A stretch of DNA of 64,000 bases, taken from assembly GCF_022846435.1 (NCBI RefSeq), contig NZ_AP025627.1:1212001-1276000 (forward strand), written 5' to 3'. Made by a program: the position numbers and the translations under genes. The notes under the pieces are model-generated. The model was not told where the DNA came from. It did not search any database and saw only the letters and a list, made by a program, of their open reading frames with translations. The stretch comes from Parageobacillus sp. KH3-4 (GTDB taxonomy: Bacteria; Bacillota; Bacilli; Bacillales; Anoxybacillaceae). This document shows, piece by piece, positions 36,425 to 44,129 of the stretch (position 1 is its first letter; each line of letters begins with the position of its first letter).

Positions 36425-37451
36425 GCATCTTGGGATTCCGGCTCCGGCGGCGTACGTCGACTTTAGCGTCAACACCAATCCATATGTACTGCCGTTGTCC
36501 CTTTGGCCGACACAAACCGATTTTTGCCGCTGGGCGATGGAATATCCGGATCCGGACACCTCGCAATTGGTTGATTTGCTGGCGCGCGCCGAAGGAATTG
36601 CCCGCGAGCGAATCTTAATGGCCAACGGCGCTTCGGAATGCATTTATTTGCTAGGACAGTTGTTTTCTCAAAAGCGGATTGGCATCGCCGAACCGGCGTT
36701 TTCTGAATATCGCCGTGCTTGTAAAGCGCACGGCTGCAAGATCGTTTCGCTTGTCTCAAATGAAGAGAGAAGCTGGAAATATGAATTAAGCGAGTTAACG
36801 ATGTTATTAAAGGATGTTGATGCTTTCTTTTTATGCCATCCAAACAATCCAACGGGAACGGTAATGACCGAAGAAGAATTGTATGAATTGCTTATGGCGG
36901 CGGAAAAGGCGAAAACGTTTGTCGTCATCGATGAAGCGTTTTACCATTTTTGGGAGGATGGATTTACCGCATTGCAGTGGATCGATCATTTTTCCCATCT
37001 GATCGTTCTGCGGTCATTAACGAAGATTCATCATTTGGCAGGGGCGCGCATCGGCTATATGGTTGCCAATGAAGAGATCATCGCGCAAATAAAAGCGCTG
37101 CAGCCGCCATGGAGCGTAAGCAAGGTTGCCCAGCAGCTGGCGTTGCATTTTTTGCCAATGGACGAGTTTGTTGCGCAAACAAAACGGATGATTGCCGCTG
37201 AACGAGCGCGGATAACGGAGGTTTTGCGGGAGTATGGGTATTACGTTTCGCCGTCCGTCGTCAATTTTTATTTATTGCGGCTGCCGAACCGTTCCACTGA
37301 AGCGCTGTTTTATCACTTATTATGGGAAGGAATTGTACCGCGCCATACGATAAATTTCCGCGGCCTTGACGGCAAGTATTTGCGTTTAGCGGTGAAAACG
37401 AAGGAAGAAAACGATCAATTGCTGCACGTGCTAAGGCGGTGGGCGCGATGA
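36381..37451 (+). CDS. cobD: L-threonine-O-3-phosphate decarboxylase CobD
   Basis: A 356-residue PLP aminotransferase-fold enzyme that makes aminopropanol phosphate for CbiB. The PLP lysine is K215 in SLTKIHHLAGARIGY; HPNNPTG near 153 and the start HGANPQQ are family marks. TTG 36381 follows GGGGGG within cbiB (44-base overlap). A threonine kinase for its substrate is not in the window. Confidence 0.9.
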   Translation: MNLPAHGANPQQLYKHLGIPAPAAYVDFSVNTNPYVLPLSLWPTQTDFCRWAMEYPDPDTSQLVDLLARAEGIARERILMANGASECIYLLGQLFSQKRIGIAEPAFSEYRRACKAHGCKIVSLVSNEERSWKYELSELTMLLKDVDAFFLCHPNNPTGTVMTEEELYELLMAAEKAKTFVVIDEAFYHFWEDGFTALQWIDHFSHLIVLRSLTKIHHLAGARIGYMVANEEIIAQIKALQPPWSVSKVAQQLALHFLPMDEFVAQTKRMIAAERARITEVLREYGYYVSPSVVNFYLLRLPNRSTEALFYHLLWEGIVPRHTINFRGLDGKYLRLAVKTKEENDQLLHVLRRWAR

Positions 37452-38008
37452 TTGTGTTTATTAGCGGCGGCGTCCGGAGCGGGAAAAGCCGAATTGCTGA
37501 AGCTTATGTACAAAAGCTGGCATCGCCGGAAAGTGCTTTACACTATATCGCAACGGCACAGGCAGCTGATGATGAAATGAAACAGCGGATTGCTCATCAC
37601 CAAAAGCGGCGGCAGAAACAAGCGGTGAAATGGACGACATGGGAACAGCCGGTGCGGCTGGCCAAACTCATTCCTGTTTTCACAAAAAACGATGTCGTCT
37701 TGCTTGATTGTGTAACGAACTGGCTTGCCAATGAATTGTTTGCCGATGAAGGCTGGCAAAAGGAAACGGTTTGTTTTCGAAAGGCAAGGCAAATGTGGGC
37801 GACGCTGCAGCAATTAGAGAAAGCGAGCAGAGCGCTGATTATCGTTTCCAATGAATTGTTTTCGGGAGGGGTGCCGGATGATTTAGGGACATACCATTTT
37901 ATGAAAATGCTCGGCTGGCTTCATCAACAAATTGTCGCTAACGCACAAGTTGCCATTTTAGTACAAAACGGCGTCGCCGTTGTAAAAAAAGGAGAATCAT
38001 GCTTATGA
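37448..38008 (+). CDS. cobU: Adenosylcobinamide kinase/guanylyltransferase CobU
   Basis: A 186-residue CobU that phosphorylates adenosylcobinamide and activates it with GTP. P-loop GGVRSGKS (7-14) and the His-rich helix RIAHHQKRRQ (guanylylated His in Salmonella) are intact. The C-terminal part (SNELFSGGVPDD...) departs from the usual NEVG-G-VP---R-RD--G---Q pattern, while the small CobU-like protein at 39338 keeps that pattern. Start ATG 37448 overlaps cobD. Confidence 0.9.
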   Translation: MIVFISGGVRSGKSRIAEAYVQKLASPESALHYIATAQAADDEMKQRIAHHQKRRQKQAVKWTTWEQPVRLAKLIPVFTKNDVVLLDCVTNWLANELFADEGWQKETVCFRKARQMWATLQQLEKASRALIIVSNELFSGGVPDDLGTYHFMKMLGWLHQQIVANAQVAILVQNGVAVVKKGESCL

Positions 38009-38778
38009 AAGCAATTTGGAGCGGGTTTTTATTGTCTGTTCAATTTTTGACGGTAATCCCGATTCGGAAGCAAATTGATTGGAACGATGCGACAGCACGC
38101 TGGTCTGTCCGCACGTTTCCGCTTGTCGGAGCGCTGATTGGCGGCGTTGAAGCGTTGGCGTATTTCGTTTTTTCTTCCTTTTCTTCGTTTTCACCGTTGT
38201 TTCTTGCGCTTTCCCTCCTGTGGCTATCTGTTTGGCTTGCGGGAGGGTTGCATGCCGATGGTTGGATGGACGTAAGCGACGCATTTTTTTCGTATCGGGA
38301 TATAAAGCGCCGCCAAGAAATTATGAGCGATTCGCGCGTCGGGGCGTTTGCTGTATTATCCATTTTATGTTTGCTTTCGTTTCGCTTTTTATTCATATTT
38401 GAAACAATACGCTCCCACCTTGACGTGTTTCTCATTGTTGCTATTCCGCTGCTTTCAAGAATCGCAATGACATGGCTGCTTATCTATGGAAAACCCGCGA
38501 AACAAACCGGCATGGCGGCAGCCTTTCGGGAACATATCGAACGCCGTGACGCATATGTGGCGGTTGCTATCGGCGGTTGCTTGCTTGCGAGTGTATGCAT
38601 CGCGGCCGTTTCTGTTTTCGAAACGGTGGTTTTGCTTGTTGGTGGAACGATGTTTGCCGTTTTGGTTGCACGTTTGTTTTTTGAAAAACAGTTTGGCGGC
38701 ATTACCGGCGATACGCTTGGAGCATTTGTTGAGGGGGTGGAAACGTGGCTATGGTTGATGATTTGGCTATTACGCTAA
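37999..38778 (+). CDS. cobS: Adenosylcobalamin 5'-phosphate synthase CobS
   Basis: A 259-residue polytopic membrane enzyme that joins adenosyl-GDP-cobinamide to alpha-ribazole (phosphate). The family motifs FLTVIP at the start, GGLHADGWMDVSDAFF near residue 77 and DSRVGAFAVLSI near 113 are present, with GGITGDTLGA near the end. RBS AAAGGAG before ATG 37999 inside cobU. Confidence 0.95.
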   Translation: MLMKAIWSGFLLSVQFLTVIPIRKQIDWNDATARWSVRTFPLVGALIGGVEALAYFVFSSFSSFSPLFLALSLLWLSVWLAGGLHADGWMDVSDAFFSYRDIKRRQEIMSDSRVGAFAVLSILCLLSFRFLFIFETIRSHLDVFLIVAIPLLSRIAMTWLLIYGKPAKQTGMAAAFREHIERRDAYVAVAIGGCLLASVCIAAVSVFETVVLLVGGTMFAVLVARLFFEKQFGGITGDTLGAFVEGVETWLWLMIWLLR

Positions 38779-39404
38779 TCCGTCACGGGATGACGCCGGA
38801 AAATAAAGAAAAGCGATATATCGGACACATGGACGTGTCGCTTGCCGAACCGGAAAAAACGCGGCTTCTCCAAGCAGACTTGCCGCTTTTTAAGCCTGTC
38901 GATTTGCTTGTGTCAAGCGATTTGCTCCGCTGTAGGCAGACGCGCGAGCTTTTATTTAGAAACTATGGCGGTGACAAATATGAAATGGCGCAATGGCGGG
39001 AAATGCATTTTGGCGATTGGGAAGGAAAAACGTTTTTAGAGTTGAAAGAAATAAAAGAGTACCAACAATGGCTGAGCTCGCCGCTAGTGATGGCGCCGCC
39101 AAACGGAGAAAGCTACCAAGCTTTTTGCCAGCGGGTGGAAGAAGCGCTTGAACAAACGATCCTGCTTGCCGAGCAAGCAAATGCAAATCATGTCGCCGTC
39201 GTTACGCATGGCGGCCCGATTCGTTGCGTATTGGAGCGCTACGCTCCGCAAAAGCAGCCGTTTTGGGAATGGATAGTGCCGTTTGGCGGCGGATTTACCT
39301 TGCAATCGACACTCGTGAGATGGAAGGAGAAAAAACGATGCATTTCATTGTCGGAGGTGCTTTTCAAGGAAAACGAAAATGGGCGCGCGCTTACTACCGG
39401 ATAG
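38745..39404 (+). CDS. cobC: Alpha-ribazole phosphatase-like histidine phosphatase CobC
   Basis: A 219-residue phosphoglycerate-mutase-fold phosphatase with RHG motif (LIRHGMT, catalytic His), the LLRCRQTRELL segment and THGGPIRC near the end. In this operon it most likely dephosphorylates alpha-ribazole phosphate or adenosylcobalamin phosphate. GTG 38745 follows GAGGGGG; it overlaps cobS by 34 bases, and its own end overlaps the next gene by 67. Confidence 0.88.
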   Translation: MAMVDDLAITLIRHGMTPENKEKRYIGHMDVSLAEPEKTRLLQADLPLFKPVDLLVSSDLLRCRQTRELLFRNYGGDKYEMAQWREMHFGDWEGKTFLELKEIKEYQQWLSSPLVMAPPNGESYQAFCQRVEEALEQTILLAEQANANHVAVVTHGGPIRCVLERYAPQKQPFWEWIVPFGGGFTLQSTLVRWKEKKRCISLSEVLFKENENGRALTTG

Positions 39405-39754
39405 GAGAACGGAACGATGTCGTTTGGTATAACGGATATGAGCGCGAATATGGCGAGCCAGATGCGAATATAATCGAACGAGTCGTTGTATTGGAAGGAT
39501 TGGAAGCGGCGATTCGCCGCATTCCAGATGTAACGTATTGGAAGCATATGTTTCAAAAGTGGCATGAGTGGGAACAGCAAGGTGCCGGCCGAACGGTTGT
39601 GTGGATTGGCACCGACATTACGCAAGGGGTTGTTCCAGTAGAAAAAGAAAAGCGGTTATGGCGCGATGTAACCGGCTGGTGCTATCAGCAACTGGCGCAG
39701 CTCTGCGACCGCGTCGATCGCGTTTGGTGCGGATTAGCAGAACGAATGAAATAA
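39338..39754 (+). CDS. Divergent short CobU-like protein
   Basis: A 138-residue protein whose N-terminus (MHFIVGGAFQGKRK) aligns with the CobU P-loop, but the Ser/Thr after GK is Arg. The middle lacks the CobU His helix. The C-terminus (DITQGVVPVEKEKRLWRDVTGW, then Q-LAQLCDRVDRVWCG) keeps the conserved CobU tail that the full CobU at 37448 has lost. It could be a subunit or nucleotide-binding partner of CobU, or a separate kinase. RBS AAGGAG before ATG 39338, inside cobC. Function inferred from similarity and place only. Confidence 0.75.
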   Translation: MHFIVGGAFQGKRKWARAYYRIGERNDVVWYNGYEREYGEPDANIIERVVVLEGLEAAIRRIPDVTYWKHMFQKWHEWEQQGAGRTVVWIGTDITQGVVPVEKEKRLWRDVTGWCYQQLAQLCDRVDRVWCGLAERMK

Positions 39755-39768
39755 GGGGGAGAAATGAT

Positions 39769-40344
39769 ATGAAGCTATATACGAGAACAGGCGATAAAGG
39801 GAAAACGAGCTTAATTGGCGGGCGTGTCGATAAGGACCATCTGCGCGTGGAGGCATATGGTACACTAGATGAAGTGAACTCGTTTGTCGGGCAGGCGCTG
39901 GCGCTGTTAGATAAGGAAAAATTTCCAGATATTTGTGCGGAATTGCAGAAAATTCAACATGAATTATTTGATTGCGGCGGCGATTTGGCGATTGTAAATG
40001 GAAAGCTTCCGTATAAAGTAACGGCGGAGATGGTGACGTTTTTGGAAACGCGCATCGATGAATATGTCAAAGAAGCGCCGCCGCTGGAAAAATTTATTTT
40101 GCCCGGCGGCTCCCCGGCTGCAGCGGCGCTCCATGTTGCCCGCACAGTAACAAGAAGAGCGGAACGATGCATCGTTTCATTAAGCAAAGCAGAGCCGATG
40201 AACGAAATCGTGCTGCAATACGTGAATCGTTTGTCTGATTACTTTTTTGCGGCCGCCCGCGTCATTAACGCGCGTTTAGGAGTAAAAGACATCGAATATG
40301 AACGGAGCGCGATCGTGTTTCGCGACAAGGAAGAGAAAAAATAA
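39769..40344 (+). CDS. pduO: PduO-type cob(I)alamin adenosyltransferase
   Basis: A 191-residue enzyme that adds the adenosyl group from ATP to cob(I)alamin or cobinamide. The PduO hallmarks TRTGDKGKTSLIGG (ATP binding) at the start, YGTLDEVNSF near residue 30, and RRAERCIV with YVNRLSDYFFAAAR near the end are present. RBS AAGGGGGAG before ATG 39769. It supplies the adenosyl form used by CobU and CobS and sensed by the riboswitch. B. subtilis YvqK is the equivalent. Confidence 0.95.
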   Translation: MKLYTRTGDKGKTSLIGGRVDKDHLRVEAYGTLDEVNSFVGQALALLDKEKFPDICAELQKIQHELFDCGGDLAIVNGKLPYKVTAEMVTFLETRIDEYVKEAPPLEKFILPGGSPAAAALHVARTVTRRAERCIVSLSKAEPMNEIVLQYVNRLSDYFFAAARVINARLGVKDIEYERSAIVFRDKEEKK

Positions 40345-40366
40345 ATCGAATTGGAGAAGATGACAT

Positions 40367-41083
40367 ATGCGTGATGTGCTGTTTTTGCCGCTTTATGATG
40401 ATACTGAATTAGTAGTAGCGGCGGATGGTTCGGCGGCGGTTGGGGAGAAAGAGATGGATGCCGTAAGCGCTCCGTATGATGTCGTTGCGTATTTTGCCGC
40501 GCGCGTTGCGTTTATGGAAGTATTGAGCGTTGGAGCGAAGCCGCACGCAGTGGTGCTGCAAAATTTCGTGAACGACGAGGCATGGGAAACGCTTTGCAAC
40601 GGCATTCGCCAGACGTGTGATGAATTGCGTATGGATGTTCCGATTGTCGGAAGCAGTGAATCCAACTTTCCGACGTTGCAGTCCGCTGTTGGCATAACGG
40701 TTGTTGGTACGATACAAGCGGAGCGGAAACGGGTCGGAATTACCCCGCCGGATGCAAAATTTGCAGTGATTGGGGAGCCGCTTGTCGGCGATGAGGTATT
40801 GAAGCGCAAAGAGCGGATGCTTTCTCTCTCTTTGTTTCGGGAACTGTTAAAACAAAATGGCATTTATGAACTTGTGCCGATTGGTTCTAAAGGAATTTAT
40901 TACGAACTGCAACAATTGCTTCATGCTAACGGCCTTTCCGCTTCACCTTGCTCCTGCGCGTTGCCGCTTTTCGACTCATCAGGCCCAGCGACTTCTCTAT
41001 TAATCAGTTACCATTCTCATATGGAGGAAGAAATAAAAAAGATCGCAAAAGATTTATTTTTTCCGCTCGAATTGCACTTATAA
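40367..41083 (+). CDS. PurM/AIR-synthase-like protein, candidate alpha-ribazole kinase
   Basis: A 238-residue protein with the layout of the PurM/ThiL ATP-binding superfamily: AADGSAAVGEKEMD and PYDVVAYFAARVAFMEVLSVGAKP, then GSSESNFPTLQSAVGITVVGTI. It is smaller than PurM and lacks the rest of its active site. As last gene of the cobalamin operon it probably acts on the lower ligand. An alpha-ribazole kinase (CblS) has been reported in Listeria and Geobacillus; I think this gene is the same kind, but I recall that link without being able to verify it. No CblT transporter is alongside. Confidence 0.6.
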   Translation: MRDVLFLPLYDDTELVVAADGSAAVGEKEMDAVSAPYDVVAYFAARVAFMEVLSVGAKPHAVVLQNFVNDEAWETLCNGIRQTCDELRMDVPIVGSSESNFPTLQSAVGITVVGTIQAERKRVGITPPDAKFAVIGEPLVGDEVLKRKERMLSLSLFRELLKQNGIYELVPIGSKGIYYELQQLLHANGLSASPCSCALPLFDSSGPATSLLISYHSHMEEEIKKIAKDLFFPLELHL

Positions 41084-41099
41084 ATGAATACGGAGAAGC

Positions 41100-41137
41100 A
41101 AAAAGGAAGAATATTCCGTAAATATTCTTCCTTTTTT
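41100..41137 (+). terminator. Terminator of the cobalamin operon
   Basis: Stem GGAAGAATATT (41105-41115) / AATATTCTTCC (41121-41131) with A-rich and T-rich arms extending it to about 15 pairs. Confidence 0.92.
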
Positions 41138-41159
41138 CGCGAAGAAACTTTATGATAGT

Positions 41160-41186
41160 TGTGACGAAATGATTTGCCAAATCGAC
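41160..41186 (+). promoter_or_regulatory. Probable autoregulatory ECF (SigX) promoter
   Basis: TGTGAC (41160-41165), 17-base spacer, CGAC (41183-41186) matches the B. subtilis SigX consensus TGTAAC-N16/17-CGAC with one change, 30 bases before sigX. Confidence 0.75.
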
Positions 41187-41215
41187 AGATGTAAGTAGAA
41201 TGGGGAGGAGAAAGG

Positions 41216-41764
41216 ATGGACTCCGTCTTTGAGGAGTTGTACGAAAAGTATCATGAGGACATTTTTAATTTTTTATTTTATATGGTGAGAAATCGGGAAC
41301 AGGCGGAAGATCTCGTTCAGGAAGTATACATAAAAGTATTGCGTTCATATAAGCGCTTTAAAGGGAAAAGCAGCGAAAAGACATGGCTGTTATCCATTGC
41401 GCGCCACGTGGCCATCGATTTTTTTCGCAAACAAAAAAGTTGGAGACAGAAAATATCGGAAAAATTTGATTGGAACGATGACCAACTTTGCGACATACAG
41501 CCGCTCCCCGAGGAAATTGCGATTCAAAAAGAAGAAATTCGACTTATGTACCGCTGTTTAGAACGTTGCACCGTTGATCAGCAGCTTGTGATTATACTGC
41601 GCTTTATCCAGTCTTTATCGATTACAGAAACGGCAGAAACGTTAGGATGGACGGAAAGCAAAGTAAAAACGACACAGCACCGGGCGTTAAAAGTGTTAAA
41701 AAGGTACATGGAGGAAGAAGCAGCGAAAGGAGGAAAACAACGTGAAAAAATTTCCATGGAATGA
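41216..41764 (+). CDS. sigX: ECF RNA polymerase sigma factor SigX
   Basis: A 182-residue group-4 sigma factor: region 2 (residues 10-80, with RNREQAEDLVQEVYIKVL) recognises the -10, and region 4 (115-170, LRFIQSLSITETAETLGWTESKVKT) the -35. Synteny with rsiX downstream and the res cluster upstream supports SigX, which in B. subtilis governs cell-envelope charge genes. RBS GGGAGGAG before ATG 41216; its last 23 bases overlap rsiX. Confidence 0.9.
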   Translation: MDSVFEELYEKYHEDIFNFLFYMVRNREQAEDLVQEVYIKVLRSYKRFKGKSSEKTWLLSIARHVAIDFFRKQKSWRQKISEKFDWNDDQLCDIQPLPEEIAIQKEEIRLMYRCLERCTVDQQLVIILRFIQSLSITETAETLGWTESKVKTTQHRALKVLKRYMEEEAAKGGKQREKISME

Positions 41765-42893
41765 CGAGTGCCTCCAGCATACGTTGCAACAAATGCCGAT
41801 GATAAAAGATCATCGTTCGAAAGAAGAAGTGTATCGACAGTTGGTGAAAGCAAGAAAAATAGCATGGTTGAAAGCGTGGTTTCTTCCATCGCTCGCCTCG
41901 GTCGTTGCTGCCATGATCGTTGTTGCTCTTAGTGTGCCAAGCCTCCCGATGAAAAGAGAGTCAGAAGAAAAAGCAGAAAAACCGGATCAACGTATTATCA
42001 CGTTACAGGCCGAACATCGTTCCAGCGAGAGTCGACCGCTTTTGTCAGCAAATGAACACGACGACATTCCATCACGCATTGTGGAAAAAGAAGCATTGAA
42101 TGGCCAAGATATCGCGGTAGTAGGGTTGCCTGACGAGCAGTCCCAAGTTATCATTCCGCTTAGTGTTCCGGTAAAAAAATATGAATCAGTAAAGCGGCAG
42201 CTTGAAACGGCGAAAACGCAAATTGATGAACAAACATGGGGAGTCTCGAAGCGTTTGCTCAATGGGGTAACGATGGAACCTTCTCGTGAAAGCAAGCAAG
42301 TCTGGATTGTTCGCGTTTCCAAACAAAATCCGGTTTTTTTCGAAGGATTAACGAGCGAAACGATGTTTCTATCAAGCATTGAAGAAACGGTACGATGGAT
42401 GGGCGGAAAGAAAATTCGTTTTTTTACCGAAAATAAGGAAGGAATGGAATTTAGTCACAGAGGTTATGTCAGGTCGATGAAAATTTCCAATAAGAAACGG
42501 GCGTATTATTTATATCAGCGAGGCCCGGCGCATCCAATATTTCTTGTTCCGTCGTCGCAACGTTTTCGGACGTTTTTCGAGGCGTTGAAACAAATGAAAA
42601 AAGATGTGGATGCATCGATGCGTTCGGCGATTCCGCAAGGGGTTCACATTGAGAGAGTGGACGTGCGGCAAGATAATGTCGTTATTCGATTTGCTTTGGA
42701 TTCGCAGCTTGACGCCTTTCCGTCGACATACTGGATGGTTGAAGCGATTTTACTTACCGCTAAAGAGTTTGGCTTTCGTTCAGTGACGTTTATGGGCGGG
42801 AATGTAAAACGGATCGGTCCATATATATTTGGCAAGAAGATTGCTGTGCCCGTCGGTCCGAATCCGATTGTGGCTATTTCGCCTGCAAAATAA
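41742..42893 (+). CDS. rsiX: Anti-sigma factor RsiX
   Basis: A 383-residue single-span membrane protein: cytoplasmic N-terminus of about 46 residues that would hold SigX, membrane span at 47-66, and a large extracytoplasmic part. GTG 41742 has GGAGGAAAACAAC upstream. It is the expected regulatory partner of sigX, and the overlap suggests balanced translation. Confidence 0.88.
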   Translation: MKKFPWNDECLQHTLQQMPMIKDHRSKEEVYRQLVKARKIAWLKAWFLPSLASVVAAMIVVALSVPSLPMKRESEEKAEKPDQRIITLQAEHRSSESRPLLSANEHDDIPSRIVEKEALNGQDIAVVGLPDEQSQVIIPLSVPVKKYESVKRQLETAKTQIDEQTWGVSKRLLNGVTMEPSRESKQVWIVRVSKQNPVFFEGLTSETMFLSSIEETVRWMGGKKIRFFTENKEGMEFSHRGYVRSMKISNKKRAYYLYQRGPAHPIFLVPSSQRFRTFFEALKQMKKDVDASMRSAIPQGVHIERVDVRQDNVVIRFALDSQLDAFPSTYWMVEAILLTAKEFGFRSVTFMGGNVKRIGPYIFGKKIAVPVGPNPIVAISPAK

Positions 42894-42970
42894 GCGCGGC
42901 AAAAATGAAGTTCTATTTGCTTCTTTTTTGACATAATACATATATGGTGGAAAAATAACGAGGAGGATGA

Positions 42971-43063
42971 ATGATGATGGGCGATGTGATGAGACGTTTG
43001 CTGGTAGTGGCGGGGATGGCTGCTTGCATCCGGCTGTTATTTATGATCGGGATGACCGGGTGA
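42971..43063 (+). CDS. Putative 30-residue hydrophobic peptide
   Basis: Three consecutive ATG codons from 42971 follow AGGAGG (42961-42966), opening a 30-codon frame: MMMGDVMRR, then one hydrophobic stretch ending IGMTG. A TTGACA lies at 42928. A single-span mini-protein is plausible; I cannot name it. Another frame from ATG 42967 is open, but the ribosome site touches it. Confidence 0.4.
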   Translation: MMMGDVMRRLLVVAGMAACIRLLFMIGMTG

Positions 43064-43087
43064 CATTGCGAAAATTCGTGAAAATTG

Positions 43088-43117
43088 TTGTTCTCTCCCA
43101 TTTTCGTGCGATATAAT
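43088..43117 (+). promoter_or_regulatory. Promoter of the PHP phosphatase gene
   Basis: TTGTTC (43088-43093), 18-base spacer, TATAAT (43112-43117), 28 bases before the start. Confidence 0.65.
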
Positions 43118-43145
43118 GATAGAAAATAGTGGGAGGCGATCATTG

Positions 43146-43958
43146 ATGTTAACAGACTATCATAATCATTTGGAGCGTGGAACATTGACGCTCGGCTATT
43201 TGCGCAAATTCACCGATGAAGCGGCGCGCAAAGGAATTCAACATTTCGGCATATCCGAACATGCCTATCATTTTTACCAAACGAAAAATATTTTGTCGAA
43301 TCCATGGGTGGACGAACGCCGCTATTATGATATGGCAGATTATGTCCGGCTTTTCCATGAAGCGTGGGATGCCGGAATTGATGTGAAAATGTCCATCGAA
43401 ATGGATTATACGCCGGGAAAACATGAAGAGATGGCGGAATTTATTCAGTCATACGATTTTGATTATGTGATTGGCTCCATCCACTGGGTTGATGATTTCG
43501 GCATTGATTTGGCGGAATATCGGAAAGAATGGGAACGCCGGGATTTATACGATACATATCGCAAATATTTTGACCAAGTTGTCACCTTAGCCGAATCGAA
43601 CTTATTTGATATTATCGGTCATATCGATCTAGTCAAAATTTTTAAATATGTTCCGGAGGATGAAGAATTTTTATTAGAACAATATGACCGCGCTACAACA
43701 GCGCTTGCGAATTCAAAAACGTGTGTGGAAATTAGCACCGCCGGATTGCGCAAACCGGTTGGCGAACTTTATCCTGATAAACGTTTATTGCAAATGTGCT
43801 ATGATAAAGGGATTCCGATCGTCCTTTCATCCGATGCGCACGTTCCTGAACATGTAGGAGCGGATTATGACAAAGCGATTGCGCTGGCGAAAAGCGTTGG
43901 TTATACGGAGATCATGACATTTCAAAAAGGCGAAAGAAAAGCGGTGCCGCTTGGATGA
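43146..43958 (+). CDS. PHP-family phosphatase, HisJ-like
   Basis: A 270-residue PHP metallo-phosphoesterase of the histidinol-phosphatase HisJ group. Metal ligands are visible in DYHNHLERGTL (residues 4-14), ISEHAYHF, SIEMDYTPG, GSIHWVDDFG, IIGHIDLVKIF and SSDAHVPEHVG. The likely reaction is hydrolysis of histidinol phosphate, but paralogues of this family act on other substrates and no his genes are nearby. RBS GGGAGG before ATG 43146; a terminator follows. Confidence 0.85.
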   Translation: MLTDYHNHLERGTLTLGYLRKFTDEAARKGIQHFGISEHAYHFYQTKNILSNPWVDERRYYDMADYVRLFHEAWDAGIDVKMSIEMDYTPGKHEEMAEFIQSYDFDYVIGSIHWVDDFGIDLAEYRKEWERRDLYDTYRKYFDQVVTLAESNLFDIIGHIDLVKIFKYVPEDEEFLLEQYDRATTALANSKTCVEISTAGLRKPVGELYPDKRLLQMCYDKGIPIVLSSDAHVPEHVGADYDKAIALAKSVGYTEIMTFQKGERKAVPLG

Positions 43959-44002
43959 AACACACGAAACGCGCCCAATGCAGGGAATATTTAAATCTAT
44001 TT

Positions 44003-44046
44003 AGAGGATATTATGTTCAGCATAAGGACATATATCCTCTTTTTTC
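44003..44046 (+). terminator. Terminator after the PHP phosphatase
   Basis: Stem AGAGGATAT / ATATCCTCT with a long loop and six T residues. Confidence 0.8.
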
Positions 44047-44047
44047 A

Positions 44048-44102
44048 TACATAATAGATTCATTATGTAGATATTGAAAATATGGTCTATTATGTATATA
44101 AT
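44048..44102 (+). promoter_or_regulatory. Promoter and inverted-repeat operator of the DUF4440 gene
   Basis: TTGAAA (44074-44079), 17-base spacer, TATAAT (44097-44102) is a near-perfect SigA promoter. Just upstream, TACATAAT-N6-ATTATGTA (44048-44069) is an inverted repeat, and TCTATTATGTA recurs inverted inside the promoter spacer (44086-44096). This looks like two half-operators for an unlinked regulator. Confidence 0.65.
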
Positions 44103-44129
44103 GGAACCTTTAAATAAGGAGGAGAACAT

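Noticed and set aside
39568-39768. N-terminal extension of the PduO gene
   Set aside because: It would overlap the CobU-like gene; the conserved MKLYTRTGDKG start with its ribosome site is at 39769.
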